DNA of 32,484 bases from Lachnospiraceae bacterium (GCA_009774175.1 VSNG01000035.1:1-32484), one strand, 5' to 3'. Numbered from the stretch's first letter, positions 24,563-32,484 are shown. Notes: a model not told the origin generated them from the letters alone. Program-made: numbers and translations.

Positions 24563-25948
24563 ATGAAAAATAAGGTTATATTATTTGGCGCAGGATTTTA
24601 CGGAAGACAGGCTTATGAGAATCTTAAGGAGAAATATGAGATTTTGGGGTTTGCCGATAATAATCCTGCTTTGGCAGGAACCTGTCTTTTCGGGCTTACA
24701 ATCGTTTCGGCGGATAAAATTGCGGACTGTATGGGACAGGATGTGGATGTAATTGTCTGTGCGGATGCCTATGAGCAGATGGGCAGACAACTGAAGAATA
24801 TGGGAATTACAGATTACTATGTTATGCTGGATGGCCATTTGTATCATAACGATCCAATGGAAACAGGGCGGACAAGAACCTGTAAAAGGTGCGTTATGAA
24901 TGATTCTACCGACAGCATGATTCTTTTTGACGAGAAAGGGCAGTGCAATTACTGTACGAAAGCATATGACGATATCGGCAGGAGATACTTTCCTGATGAG
25001 GAAGGGGCGCGTAGGCTTGAAAAGCTCCTCAAAGATATAAAGGAGAATGGAAGAGGGAAAAAGTACGATTGCATTATGGGAATTTCAGGGGGACTGGATT
25101 CTTCGTACCTTGCGTATCTTGGATATCGGTGGGGATTACGGATTCTTGCGGTACATATAGATGACGGGTTTGACACGGAAATATCCAGATCGAATATACA
25201 GAAGCTGATTGCGGCGACTGGATTTGACTACGAGGTGATTCAGCCGGATGCGGTGCAGTTTAACGACCTGGCGCTTGCCTATATGAAGGCTGGCGTGCCG
25301 AATATTGCGATTCCGCAGGATAATGTTCTCTTTGCGTTTATATATAAGAGAGTGAGGGAATATGGAATAAAATATTTTTTGTCGGGAAATAATTTTTCGC
25401 TTGAATCCATACTTCAAAAGGGAAATACCTATGGTGCAATGGATGTTGATAATATTATGGCCATACATAATAAATTCGGAAAAGAACCTGTTGATCAATT
25501 GGAGTTTTTGTCAGGTGAACAGATGAAGGCGGATAAGGAAGAGCTGGGAATAGAAACGCCGATGCCTTTAGATTATATTGAGTATAACCGGGAAAGAGCG
25601 TTTAAAGAGTTGAAAGAGTTTTGCGGGTTTGAATACTATGGGCGTAAGCATCTGGAAAATATATTGACGGCGTTTATACAGCTTTACTGGTTTCCCAGGA
25701 AATTTGGCGTTGATAAGAGGACGTCTCACTTATCCAGCATGATAGTCAGTGGTCAGATGACGCGGGAAGAGGCATTGGAGGAATTAAGGCAGCCGATGTA
25801 CGACGAGCAGATGATGGACGAATATATAGAAATTATCAAAAAGAAATTGAAGATATCTGATGAAGAATTTGAAGCAATTATGAAAGCGCCGGTCCATCAG
25901 CACAGCGAATATATTGAGGTATTCGGAGGGGGAGAGTCTGAGGAATGA
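24563..25948 (+). CDS. N-acetyl-sugar amidotransferase (WbpG/PseA-like) with N-terminal Rossmann-like module
   Basis: The protein has 461 residues in two parts. Residues 3-90 are a Rossmann-like module (VILFGAGFYGRQAYENL, FADNNP, LAGT, DVIVC) shared by the following genes. Residues 105-440 resemble the PP-loop amidotransferases that turn an N-acetyl group into an acetamidino group: CKRCVM (Cys107, Cys110), CNYC (Cys128, Cys131) for a metal, and the ATP loop GISGGLDSS (173-181). Known members take ammonia from HisH- and HisF-like partners (as in Pseudomonas O-antigen synthesis); neither is in this window. The Rossmann fusion is unusual for the family. The next gene overlaps by ATGA. Confidence 0.87.
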   Translation: MKNKVILFGAGFYGRQAYENLKEKYEILGFADNNPALAGTCLFGLTIVSADKIADCMGQDVDVIVCADAYEQMGRQLKNMGITDYYVMLDGHLYHNDPMETGRTRTCKRCVMNDSTDSMILFDEKGQCNYCTKAYDDIGRRYFPDEEGARRLEKLLKDIKENGRGKKYDCIMGISGGLDSSYLAYLGYRWGLRILAVHIDDGFDTEISRSNIQKLIAATGFDYEVIQPDAVQFNDLALAYMKAGVPNIAIPQDNVLFAFIYKRVREYGIKYFLSGNNFSLESILQKGNTYGAMDVDNIMAIHNKFGKEPVDQLEFLSGEQMKADKEELGIETPMPLDYIEYNRERAFKELKEFCGFEYYGRKHLENILTAFIQLYWFPRKFGVDKRTSHLSSMIVSGQMTREEALEELRQPMYDEQMMDEYIEIIKKKLKISDEEFEAIMKAPVHQHSEYIEVFGGGESEE

Positions 25949-27450
25949 AGGATAAAAAGGAGCGAGTAGTACTTTATGGACTGGGGAATGCTGGAAAGAG
26001 CATGCTGCCGTATATCAGAGAAAATTTTGATATTTTATTTTGGGTAGATGGAAATCAGAGTCTGTGGGGAACCAAGTATGAGGGCATTTCGGTTTGTGCC
26101 CCGGAAAGTCTGTCGGGATATGACGGGAAGGTAATTGTAACGACAACGGAAGCTTTTTTTGTGGAAATAGCGGATTACCTGTTAAAGCTGGGATTTGATA
26201 AGAATAATATTGTCAGGGGACAGCATCAGGTATGCGACCAGATTGCGGAGATTGTCCCCTGTGAAGTGGAAATGCTGAAACCGAAAAAGGTGAATTTAAG
26301 AGAGTGCGATCTACTGGAAAGGGCTGAGGGAGAGAAAACCTGTAAGGTGATGGTTTTTTGTGCATTTTACACGCTCTATGTGAATCAGCTGATCAGAAAC
26401 TGTAAGAAACGGATGCCGGATATCCATTTTTCAATTTTATCCAACTCGGAAGCGTATTTTGATGAAATGAAGGCTTATGCTGATCACATTTATGTTTATC
26501 ATTCTTATGCCGAATTGTATGGGATACTGAACGAGCTGCCGGAATATGATGTTTTTCAATTACTGTGGATAGAAAATACATGGGTATATTTCAGAAATAT
26601 CATTCGGGAAAAATGCAAGCGTCTGAATTTGGGTGTAGGCGGCAGTGATTTATACAGATCGAGAAAAGCGGAGCGGATTTATAAGAAGTCCCTGATTGAG
26701 ATGGCAGACCAAATCAGTGCGCAGACGGATGCAACTATCTCTGCATTTTTAGAGGTATATCCATTTACAGCAGGAAAGATCAGGTGGGTTAATTATGGGA
26801 TTGAAGCCCTGGAATATATGGAGCAGGAATGTCGGCTGAAAGCGCGGGAAAGGAGAAGAAGACTGGATATATCGGATGATGTGATAGTTGTCATGTGCGG
26901 ATATAATGCGAGTGAGGCGCACCGGCATGTAGGTCTGGTTGAGACATTAGCTGGAATGGATAAATCCGTTAAGGAGAAAATATTGCTGCTCTTACCCATG
27001 ACGTATCCGAATGGACGGGAGGGATATATTGAAGAGGTAGAAAGACACCTTGGCGGCTGTGGAATACCTTTTAGAATATTGACAGAATACATGAACGTTC
27101 AGGACATGGCTGAAATTGAGATGATGTCGGATGTTTTGATTACGGTACAGACAACAGATCAATTAAGTTCTACGATGCTTGAGATAATGTATGCCGGGAA
27201 AACGGTCATAGCCGGGAAATGGCTGCCGTATGAGGATCTGCGTGAAAAAGGAATATTTTTTGTGTCGGTAGATGAAATTGCAGATTTGACAAAGGCACTA
27301 ACGGAGGTTGTGACAGATTACAGGACATTTCAGGAAAGGTGCTCATCTAATAGAAAAATAGTTTATGATATGTCGTCCTGGAATACCGCTTCGCCCAGAT
27401 GGCAAAAGCTTTGGGAAACTACCGTATTTTCAGGAGGAGCCGGGAAATGA
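25945..27450 (+). CDS. GT-B glycosyltransferase with N-terminal Rossmann-like module
   Basis: The protein has 501 residues. Residues 7-92 repeat the Rossmann-like module (VVLYGLGNAGKSMLPYI, WVDGNQ, WGTKYEGISV, KVIVTT). The rest looks like a GT-B enzyme of the Fuc4NAc-transferase (WecF/GT56-like) type: VMCGYNASEAHRHVGLVE, ILLLLPMTYPNGREGYIEEVE, EYMNVQDMAEIEMMSDVLI and STMLEIMYAGKTVIAGKWLPY. That comparison is by pattern and is tentative. The start overlaps the previous stop (ATGA), and its own stop overlaps the next start in the same way. Confidence 0.75.
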   Translation: MKDKKERVVLYGLGNAGKSMLPYIRENFDILFWVDGNQSLWGTKYEGISVCAPESLSGYDGKVIVTTTEAFFVEIADYLLKLGFDKNNIVRGQHQVCDQIAEIVPCEVEMLKPKKVNLRECDLLERAEGEKTCKVMVFCAFYTLYVNQLIRNCKKRMPDIHFSILSNSEAYFDEMKAYADHIYVYHSYAELYGILNELPEYDVFQLLWIENTWVYFRNIIREKCKRLNLGVGGSDLYRSRKAERIYKKSLIEMADQISAQTDATISAFLEVYPFTAGKIRWVNYGIEALEYMEQECRLKARERRRRLDISDDVIVVMCGYNASEAHRHVGLVETLAGMDKSVKEKILLLLPMTYPNGREGYIEEVERHLGGCGIPFRILTEYMNVQDMAEIEMMSDVLITVQTTDQLSSTMLEIMYAGKTVIAGKWLPYEDLREKGIFFVSVDEIADLTKALTEVVTDYRTFQERCSSNRKIVYDMSSWNTASPRWQKLWETTVFSGGAGK

Positions 27451-27851
27451 CAAAAACAGAACGGGATATATTCGATTCTCATGTCAGGAGAGAAGAACTT
27501 TTCCGAATCAAATTTGAATTAATGGGACAATTGCTGAGTCCTGATGTGGTAAAAAGAATCATTGATGAACATGCCTGGAAGTCAGTTTATATTTATGGAG
27601 GGGCGTATCTTGGGATACAATCCTGTTGCGCATTTGGTCAGTTTATTGATGTGGCAGGCGTGATTGATCGGGCGGGAGAGCTGATGATACCACGGGATGA
27701 TATTGAGGTAATTCTTCCGGAAGATCTGGCTAAAGCAGACAATGATCTGCCGATTATCATAACGCCTCTGGAACACGCACAGGTGATTCGAAACACGCTT
27801 TTGCAGTACAGGAATGAAGAAAGGATATTTTATCTCAATGAATTATTCTGA
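27447..27851 (+). CDS. Stand-alone Rossmann-like module protein
   Basis: The protein has 134 residues. After a helical start (MTKTERDIFDSHVRR...), residues 45-134 have the same layout as the modules fused to neighbouring enzymes: SVYIYGGAYLG, VIDRAGEL, IPRDDIEVILPEDL, PIIITPLEHAQVI. No catalytic domain follows in this frame. The start at 27447 is chosen for AGGAGG (27432-27437) and the ATGA overlap with the preceding stop; the frame is open to 27399. The following glycosyltransferase starts 14 bp before this stop in another frame, so the two together have the architecture of the fused neighbours. Confidence 0.7.
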   Translation: MTKTERDIFDSHVRREELFRIKFELMGQLLSPDVVKRIIDEHAWKSVYIYGGAYLGIQSCCAFGQFIDVAGVIDRAGELMIPRDDIEVILPEDLAKADNDLPIIITPLEHAQVIRNTLLQYRNEERIFYLNELF

Positions 27852-28953
27852 GTCCATGTTTTATATTGCCAATGAAGACCTTAATGCGCGTGGAAATATT
27901 GGTGTGAAAAAGAAAATTTATGCGCAGACTCGTGTATTTGAAAAATACTTGTCGAAATGTTTTATTACCCGTTATGCGTATGGAATGGCCTGGCTTTTGC
28001 AGGGAGAGCAGGTAATAGAAAAGGAAGTTGCCCTGTCAAGGGAAGCCTGTTTTGCGTGCTACTGCGAATGGATGAAAAAATATCATTGTCGCCGGGCATA
28101 TATGCGCTGCATTATTCCTGCATCCTGTCTGTACATTTCTTTCTTGCGAGAGATGAAGGAGATGGGTGTGCATGTGGTTTTGGAATATCCTACTTATCCG
28201 TATGAAGGCGAGGTTAAAAACGAGGAAATCCTGCGGGAGGACAGAGAATACAGAGGAGAGATCGGGAAATACGTTTCGCTGGCGACCACATATGCAAAAG
28301 GGGAGACGGTTCATGGAATTCGGACAATCGCGCTGCAAAACGGTGTGAATGTGGAGGAACATGTTGTTAGGAATGTAAGAAAAAAGGGAACACAAATTAA
28401 TTTGCTGGCGGTTGCCGGATTTTCTTCCTATCTTGGCTTCGAAAGGGTTTTGGAAGGATTATATAGATATTATCAAAATCCCGGAACGTATGATTTTCAT
28501 TTTTATATGGTTGGAGACGGATACGAAAAGAGAAATTACATACGTTTGGTGAAGGAATATGGATTGGAACAGTATGTAGAGTTTTGCGGTATTAGGACGG
28601 GCGGACAGCTGGATTCCTGTTATGATAACGCAGATATTGGGATTGCGCCGATGGGTATGTACAAAGTGGGCATAAAATCAGCCACGCCAATTAAAACAAG
28701 GGAATACTGCAGCCGGGGACTGCCCTTTGTTTACGGCTATGAAGACGACGGTTTCACAGGAAAGGAGCCGTATGTCAGGCAGGTGACAAATTCGCCGGAG
28801 CCTGTGGATATGAACGAGATTATTGAACTGTATGAAGCGACGGCACAAAACAGGGACGTAATTGCTGAAATGAGAAACTATGCGGAAAAGAATTTTTCGT
28901 GGGATGTTTTATTGAAGGACGTTGTGGAGTATATGAAAAATGAAGGAAGGTAA
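27838..28953 (+). CDS. GT4-like glycosyltransferase
   Basis: A 371-residue GT-B glycosyltransferase. The N-terminal lobe starts FYIANEDLNARGNIGVKKKI, a pattern common in family 4 enzymes of surface-polymer clusters. The C-terminal lobe has NLLAVAGFSSYLGFERVLEGL, FHFYMVGDGYEKRNYI, VEFCGIRTGGQLDSCYDNADIGIAPMG, then KTREYCSRGLPFVYGY in place of the usual E-x7-E segment. Possible starts are ATG 27838 (chosen), 27814 and 27856; none has an ideal ribosome binding site, and translation is probably coupled to the upstream gene, which it overlaps by 14 bp. Confidence 0.82.
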   Translation: MNYSESMFYIANEDLNARGNIGVKKKIYAQTRVFEKYLSKCFITRYAYGMAWLLQGEQVIEKEVALSREACFACYCEWMKKYHCRRAYMRCIIPASCLYISFLREMKEMGVHVVLEYPTYPYEGEVKNEEILREDREYRGEIGKYVSLATTYAKGETVHGIRTIALQNGVNVEEHVVRNVRKKGTQINLLAVAGFSSYLGFERVLEGLYRYYQNPGTYDFHFYMVGDGYEKRNYIRLVKEYGLEQYVEFCGIRTGGQLDSCYDNADIGIAPMGMYKVGIKSATPIKTREYCSRGLPFVYGYEDDGFTGKEPYVRQVTNSPEPVDMNEIIELYEATAQNRDVIAEMRNYAEKNFSWDVLLKDVVEYMKNEGR

Positions 28954-28956
28954 AAG

Positions 28957-30084
28957 ATGATATTAAAATGCACATCCTTTGAAGGTATGCAGAGGGAAAT
29001 TGTGGGACGGGATATGTCGATTGTCGTTTTCGGTGCGGGCGTGATCGGCACGGTAACGGTTCCGGAAATTTTGCGGCGATATGACCTGCTTGGGCGGGTC
29101 GCTTTTTATGTGGACAACGGTCCAAACATACAGGGCCGAAGGATTACCTTACAGGACCGCAGCGTGGATGTCAAACCGGCCAAGGCCCTTAACGGTGCTA
29201 AAGACAATACGGTTCTTATCATTGCGGTAAGCAGATACGCTGAAATAGTAAGCCAGCTGGAACGGATGCCCCGTATGCGGGACATGTCCTGTTATCTGAT
29301 GCCCATGATGTGCATACATAATTTTTGCAGCGATATTTCCGGCGGCGAACCGATTCTCTCGGACAAGCCCCTGATCCCGAAAAAAATACATTACATGTGG
29401 CTCGGAAAAAAGCAGATTCCGCCCAGCTTGCAGAGGTGTATTGACAGCTGGAAAAAATATTGTCCCGATTATGAAATTATGCAGTGGGATGAGAATAATT
29501 ACGATGTGGAAAAGCACGTCTATATGAAGGAAGCTTATAAACAGGGAGCTTATGGATTCGTGCCGGATTATGCGCGGCTGGATATTCTCTACAGGCACGG
29601 CGGTATTTATATGGATACGGATGTGGAGGTTGTAAAAAACCTTGATCCCCTTTTGTGTCAGGAAGCGTTCTGCGGGGTGGAAAAATGGCAGGTTGTCAAT
29701 TTTGGCGGATGCAGCGGGGCCATAAAGGGACACAGGATGATCGGAGAATTTCTGAAAGCCAGAAAAGACGTATTGTTTCTGGATGCTGAGGGCAATACAA
29801 ACAGAATGACATGCGGTTTTTATGACACAAACACTGCGATAAAAAACGGTTATCAGATCAACGGGCTTACGCAGAATATGCAGGGCATGAATCTCTATGC
29901 TTTCGACTATTTTCATCCTTATGATTATATGTCCGGGCATACATACATGACAGAGCATACCTATACCGTTCATCGGTTTAACGGCGGATGGCTGGATGAG
30001 AAGATGAAACTGGCAAACCGGGAAACCATGCGGGAATATGACCGTATCTATGAGCTGGCGGGGCAAAACGGCAGAAACGCGTAA
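28957..30084 (+). CDS. GT32-type glycosyltransferase with N-terminal Rossmann-like module
   Basis: The protein has 375 residues. Residues 20-115 carry the recurring module (SIVVFGAGVIGTVTVPEIL, FYVDNGPNIQG, NTVLIIAVSRYAEIV). Residues 138-365 are a GT-A enzyme of the GT32 (sugar-binding DXD) family: IPKKIHYMWLGKKQIPPSLQRC, QWDENN, YGFVPDYARLDILYRHGGIYMDTD with the metal-binding Asp220-x-Asp222. Such enzymes transfer hexoses (often mannose, galactose or glucose) in capsule and O-antigen synthesis. GAAGGAAGG lies 6 bp before the ATG, which is 3 bp after the preceding stop. Confidence 0.88.
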   Translation: MILKCTSFEGMQREIVGRDMSIVVFGAGVIGTVTVPEILRRYDLLGRVAFYVDNGPNIQGRRITLQDRSVDVKPAKALNGAKDNTVLIIAVSRYAEIVSQLERMPRMRDMSCYLMPMMCIHNFCSDISGGEPILSDKPLIPKKIHYMWLGKKQIPPSLQRCIDSWKKYCPDYEIMQWDENNYDVEKHVYMKEAYKQGAYGFVPDYARLDILYRHGGIYMDTDVEVVKNLDPLLCQEAFCGVEKWQVVNFGGCSGAIKGHRMIGEFLKARKDVLFLDAEGNTNRMTCGFYDTNTAIKNGYQINGLTQNMQGMNLYAFDYFHPYDYMSGHTYMTEHTYTVHRFNGGWLDEKMKLANRETMREYDRIYELAGQNGRNA

Positions 30085-30110
30085 AAAGAAAAAGGGGCGA
30101 GGGCAGCAGT

Positions 30111-31184
30111 ATGGAAAATACAGAGAAGGTTTTATCGTATCTTGAGGATGAACAGTCCAGATTTATTTATCAGAAAAGGGTGGAATACAATGAAACGGGA
30201 GATTTTCGCGCCATCAATGCAATTGTTGAGCGGTATGTTCCCGGGCTGCAGGATAAGACTTATTATCCGGGCATGGAAAGCAGGCTGCCGGAGCTATTGA
30301 AAGATAAGAAAAATATTGTTATTTTTGGAAGCGGAATGAATGGAAAAACGATGCCGGGCACTTTGCGGGCGCATGGAATGATGCCCACCTGTTATGCGGA
30401 TAATGCAAAAGATAAGTGGGGAACCATGCTGGAGGGGCTGGAGATAAAAGATCCTGCAAAGATTGATTTCAGAGAGGTTGACGCAGTGGTGATCACGCCT
30501 TTTAAGCGGCAGGTTACGGATGCGATACGAAAACAGCTGACGGAGCTCGGCGCAAAGGAGGAGACGCTGTTTTGCTATAATGACTTCTGCTCGTCGGTAC
30601 TGGAATGGGAACTGTATTTTGACCCGGATATTATTCGGCTTCATGAGGATGAAGTATTTGTGGACGCCGGCGCCCTGAATCTGGAGACGAGTATGAGATT
30701 TATGGAGGCATGCCGGGACAGCCATGTCCAAAATTACAGGATACATGCCTTTGAGCCGGACGGCGCATCCTATGAGCGGTGCAGGGACATGCTGAAAAAC
30801 ATGCCGGACGCCGCCATCACGTTATATCATGCAGGCCTGTGGAGCGAGGATACGACGCTGTATTTTGAAGAGAACGGGAATGCGGCGAGCAGGATAACAA
30901 AGGAGAAAACGGGGACGTCGATTAAAACGGCTGCGCTGGATCATTGCATTGCCGGGCCGGTGACTTTTATCAAAATGGATATAGAGGGAGCGGAACTGGA
31001 AGCATTGAAAGGAAGCCGTGAGATCATACAAAGATACAGGCCCAGACTGGCGATTTCCGCGTACCACAAAAAGGAGGATCTGGTGGAGCTTCCGCTCTAC
31101 ATAAAGGAATTGGTTCCCGAATACAAGCTGTATATCCGGCATTACAGTAATGCCGGTGTGGAAACGGTACTGTACGCAGTGTAA
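30111..31184 (+). CDS. FkbM-family methyltransferase with Rossmann-like module
   Basis: The protein has 357 residues. A helical start (1-62) leads into the recurring module (66-157: KNIVIFGSGMNGKTM, CYADNAKDKWGT, EVDAVVITP). A SAM-dependent FkbM methyltransferase domain follows from about 178: VFVDAGALNLETS (SAM loop), IHAFEPDGASYERC, FIKMDIEGAELEALKGS and RPRLAISAYHK. FkbM enzymes O-methylate sugars or polyketides; in this cluster a sugar hydroxyl is the likely target. An 81-bp gap separates it from the next gene, the widest within the operon. Confidence 0.88.
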   Translation: MENTEKVLSYLEDEQSRFIYQKRVEYNETGDFRAINAIVERYVPGLQDKTYYPGMESRLPELLKDKKNIVIFGSGMNGKTMPGTLRAHGMMPTCYADNAKDKWGTMLEGLEIKDPAKIDFREVDAVVITPFKRQVTDAIRKQLTELGAKEETLFCYNDFCSSVLEWELYFDPDIIRLHEDEVFVDAGALNLETSMRFMEACRDSHVQNYRIHAFEPDGASYERCRDMLKNMPDAAITLYHAGLWSEDTTLYFEENGNAASRITKEKTGTSIKTAALDHCIAGPVTFIKMDIEGAELEALKGSREIIQRYRPRLAISAYHKKEDLVELPLYIKELVPEYKLYIRHYSNAGVETVLYAV

Positions 31185-31265
31185 CATGCAGGGCGGCGTA
31201 ACGGCGTGGGATCGAAAACCCTGCGCTGAAAAAGTTTTAATTGGAGTTTTAAATGGGGGTATGGG

Positions 31266-31769
31266 ATGCGCGTTATCGACAAAATAGAGGAATTGCAGAA
31301 TTTTTTATCGGAAAACGAGGGTATAACAGTATATGGCGCAAGATATAACCTGCGATTATTCCTTGAGGCGCTTAAAATATTGGGCTATTCTTCCGGCTAT
31401 GTGAAAGAGATTCTGGTTACGGATATGGCTGGAAATCCCGAATATGTGGATGGCATTCCCGTGCATGCGTACAGAAAGGAAAATCTGAAGGCGGAAGAGA
31501 AAATTTTTCTTACGCTGGCGCATGACTATATTGCCGCTGTGGCGGACCGGCTTTTGGAAGACGGCTTTAGCGTCGTCAGAATGACGGAGAGGCTGCTTAA
31601 CAATGAAGTAGTGACCTATGATTATATATACAATGATATTTACCATATGATGACGGATTTTACGGATGCTTTTCCGAATAACAGCACAGGCTTTAACGAA
31701 CCTGTTTACAATGGAAAAAGTATGCATGGAGCTGCTGGTGGCAGGGAATGGACGAAGCGCCGGATTTAA
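31266..31769 (+). CDS. Rossmann-like module, N-terminal part of a frameshifted capsular glycosyltransferase
   Basis: The frame encodes 167 residues. Residues 18-105 are the recurring module in degenerate form (GITVYGARYNLRLFLEAL, ILVTDMAGNP, VDGIPVHAY, KIFLTLAHDYIAAV). The final Gly motif is altered (GARYNLR). After about residue 150 (NEPVYNGK) the reading frame leaves the conserved family sequence and ends in an unrelated tail. The conserved start of the transferase domain continues in the -1 frame. The intact protein would run to 32428 with about 387 residues. GGGGG lies about 8 bp before the start. Confidence 0.65.
   Translation: MRVIDKIEELQNFLSENEGITVYGARYNLRLFLEALKILGYSSGYVKEILVTDMAGNPEYVDGIPVHAYRKENLKAEEKIFLTLAHDYIAAVADRLLEDGFSVVRMTERLLNNEVVTYDYIYNDIYHMMTDFTDAFPNNSTGFNEPVYNGKSMHGAAGGREWTKRRI
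31715..31720 (+). other. Frameshift site in an A tract
   Basis: Five A residues (31715-31719) followed by G separate the two frames. Stepping back one base after the Lys codon 31716-31718 gives NGKKYAWSCWWQGMDEAP, which restores the conserved W-x-x-W-x-Q-G start of the capsular transferase domain. One missing A (six to five), a slip on AAAAAG, or a sequencing error would each explain it. Confidence 0.75.
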
Positions 31770-32428
31770 TCAAGGCGTGTATCAACAGCATGCGGAGGTA
31801 TCTTCCGGATGAAGTGGAGCTGGTCATTATCACGGAAAAGAATTACCATGACTATGTGGATTTCCCGCAGTGGCTTATTGACAAAGTGGAAGATGGAAGA
31901 GTCACCCTGACTACCTTTTCCGATGTAATCCGTGCAAGCCTTTTATACAAATACGGGGGCATCTGGCTGGATTCCACCATACTTCTGACGCAGAAGGTGC
32001 CGCCAAAATTTTGGGATTATGATGTGTTTACAATCAGGGAATTTCGTTATTGCCTGCCGTTTATGGGCGGAAAACCCGGTCAGAAGCTTTACAGGTTTCT
32101 CATGGAGGGCTTTTTCCATTATTACAGGAATTATGAAACCACAAAGTACTATCTGCTGGTGACTTATATTCTTGATATTGCTATGAACAGATACCCCGAC
32201 ATACGGGAAAAGTATAATAAGCTGCCTGAAAAGAGCCCGGGGATCAGTAATATAAATAATTTTGATTCGCTTTCCTGGCATATGAATGAAAAGTACACGC
32301 CGGAAGCATATCATAAATATATGGAAGGAATTTATATTCATAAATTGCAGAGAAGATTTGACAGGTTTGGCCAAAGCATTTATGACAATGATAATATTTA
32401 CCATTATATACTGTCGGAGTTTCTGTAA
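31748..32428 (+). CDS. Capsular polysaccharide synthesis glycosyltransferase (frameshifted, C-terminal part)
   Basis: From its first ATG this frame encodes 226 residues of a Caps_synth/GT32-like GT-A domain: ACINSMRRYLPDEVELVIITEKN, YVDFPQWLIDKV, TTFSDVIRASLLYKYGGIWLDST with the metal-binding Asp. The family's opening W-x-x-W-x-Q-G motif lies upstream of this ATG at 31727-31747 in the same frame, which shows that the ATG is not the original start. No good ribosome binding site precedes it (only AGGGA directly adjacent). The N-terminal module is in the overlapping frame ending at 31769. As it stands the locus is likely inactive unless frameshifting or a longer A tract restores it. Confidence 0.7.
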   Translation: MDEAPDLIKACINSMRRYLPDEVELVIITEKNYHDYVDFPQWLIDKVEDGRVTLTTFSDVIRASLLYKYGGIWLDSTILLTQKVPPKFWDYDVFTIREFRYCLPFMGGKPGQKLYRFLMEGFFHYYRNYETTKYYLLVTYILDIAMNRYPDIREKYNKLPEKSPGISNINNFDSLSWHMNEKYTPEAYHKYMEGIYIHKLQRRFDRFGQSIYDNDNIYHYILSEFL

Positions 32429-32455
32429 AAAGGGGGCTTTAAGGGAAACGGGTGC

Positions 32456-32482
32456 TTGACTATATATGGGAGGTTATATAAT
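32456..32482 (+). promoter_or_regulatory. Possible promoter at the right edge
   Basis: TTGACT (32456-32461) and a perfect TATAAT (32477-32482) are separated by 15 bp, shorter than the usual 17. They lie 28 bp after the last stop codon and may start a new transcript beyond the window. Confidence 0.45.
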
Positions 32483-32484
32483 AT

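Noticed and set aside
29149..30066. A 305-codon open frame on the minus strand
   Set aside because: It is the complement of the GT32-type gene; no recognisable domain and no start signal.
31185..31265. GCAGGG/CCCTGC inverted repeat as a terminator before the last locus
   Set aside because: The arms are only 6 bp, the loop is long, and no T run follows directly.
1..32484. CRISPR arrays, tRNA or rRNA genes
   Set aside because: No regularly spaced direct repeats and no cloverleaf or rRNA signature were seen by eye in any intergenic region; tRNA-like sequence is limited to T-box pairing motifs.

Overview
The window reads as chromosomal DNA of a Firmicute, most likely a Lachnospiraceae-type clostridium. 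Pointers are the 444-residue glutamine synthetase followed by an ANTAR regulator, the DapL route to meso-diaminopimelate, a T-box leader, GatCAB-dependent tRNA amidation, and strong AGGAGG-type ribosome binding sites. This placement is inference from gene content, not from a marker gene.

Layout. Positions 1-80 hold two stable hairpins that look like the right end of an IS200/IS605-type element whose tnpB would lie outside the window. A leftward gene (143-616) encodes a small membrane protein with an FMN-binding-like domain. A rightward housekeeping block follows: glnA with an attenuator-like leader hairpin, a degenerate-receiver ANTAR protein, dapF, dapL and a histidine phosphatase. Next comes a T-box-controlled operon, aspS-gatC-gatA-gatB (5768-11184). 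Its specifier (AAC) and the non-discriminating signature in AspRS both suggest that its main product is Asn-tRNA(Asn) made by transamidation. Two leftward genes follow: a single-pass membrane protein that abuts gatB tail to tail, and an XRE regulator.

From 12887 to the right edge, every gene runs rightward with spacing of 0-32 bp or short overlaps (81 bp before the last locus). This is a probable operon of about 19.5 kb for a decorated surface glycan. It encodes several glycosyltransferases, a Gfo/Idh oxidoreductase, two extended SDR sugar epimerases/dehydratases, an AsnB-type amidotransferase, an SGNH hydrolase, a sugar N-formyltransferase, an N-acetyl-sugar amidotransferase and an FkbM methyltransferase. 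The middle of the cluster is visibly more A/T-rich than the housekeeping block, which fits horizontal acquisition.

Most unusual points. (1) A CDP-glycerol-phosphotransferase-like GT-B enzyme is split between its two lobes. The N-half (12887-13846) and the C-half with a seven-repeat propeller (16318-17913) are separated by two intact genes and rejoin seamlessly at one Ile codon. (2) One Rossmann-like module recurs in six consecutive loci (24563-32428), attached to or beside six different partners. (3) The last glycosyltransferase is broken by a one-base shift in an A tract and would be restored by a -1 shift. (4) The T-box carries overlapping Glu/Asn codons, and its UGGU does not match the usual G73 of tRNA-Asn.
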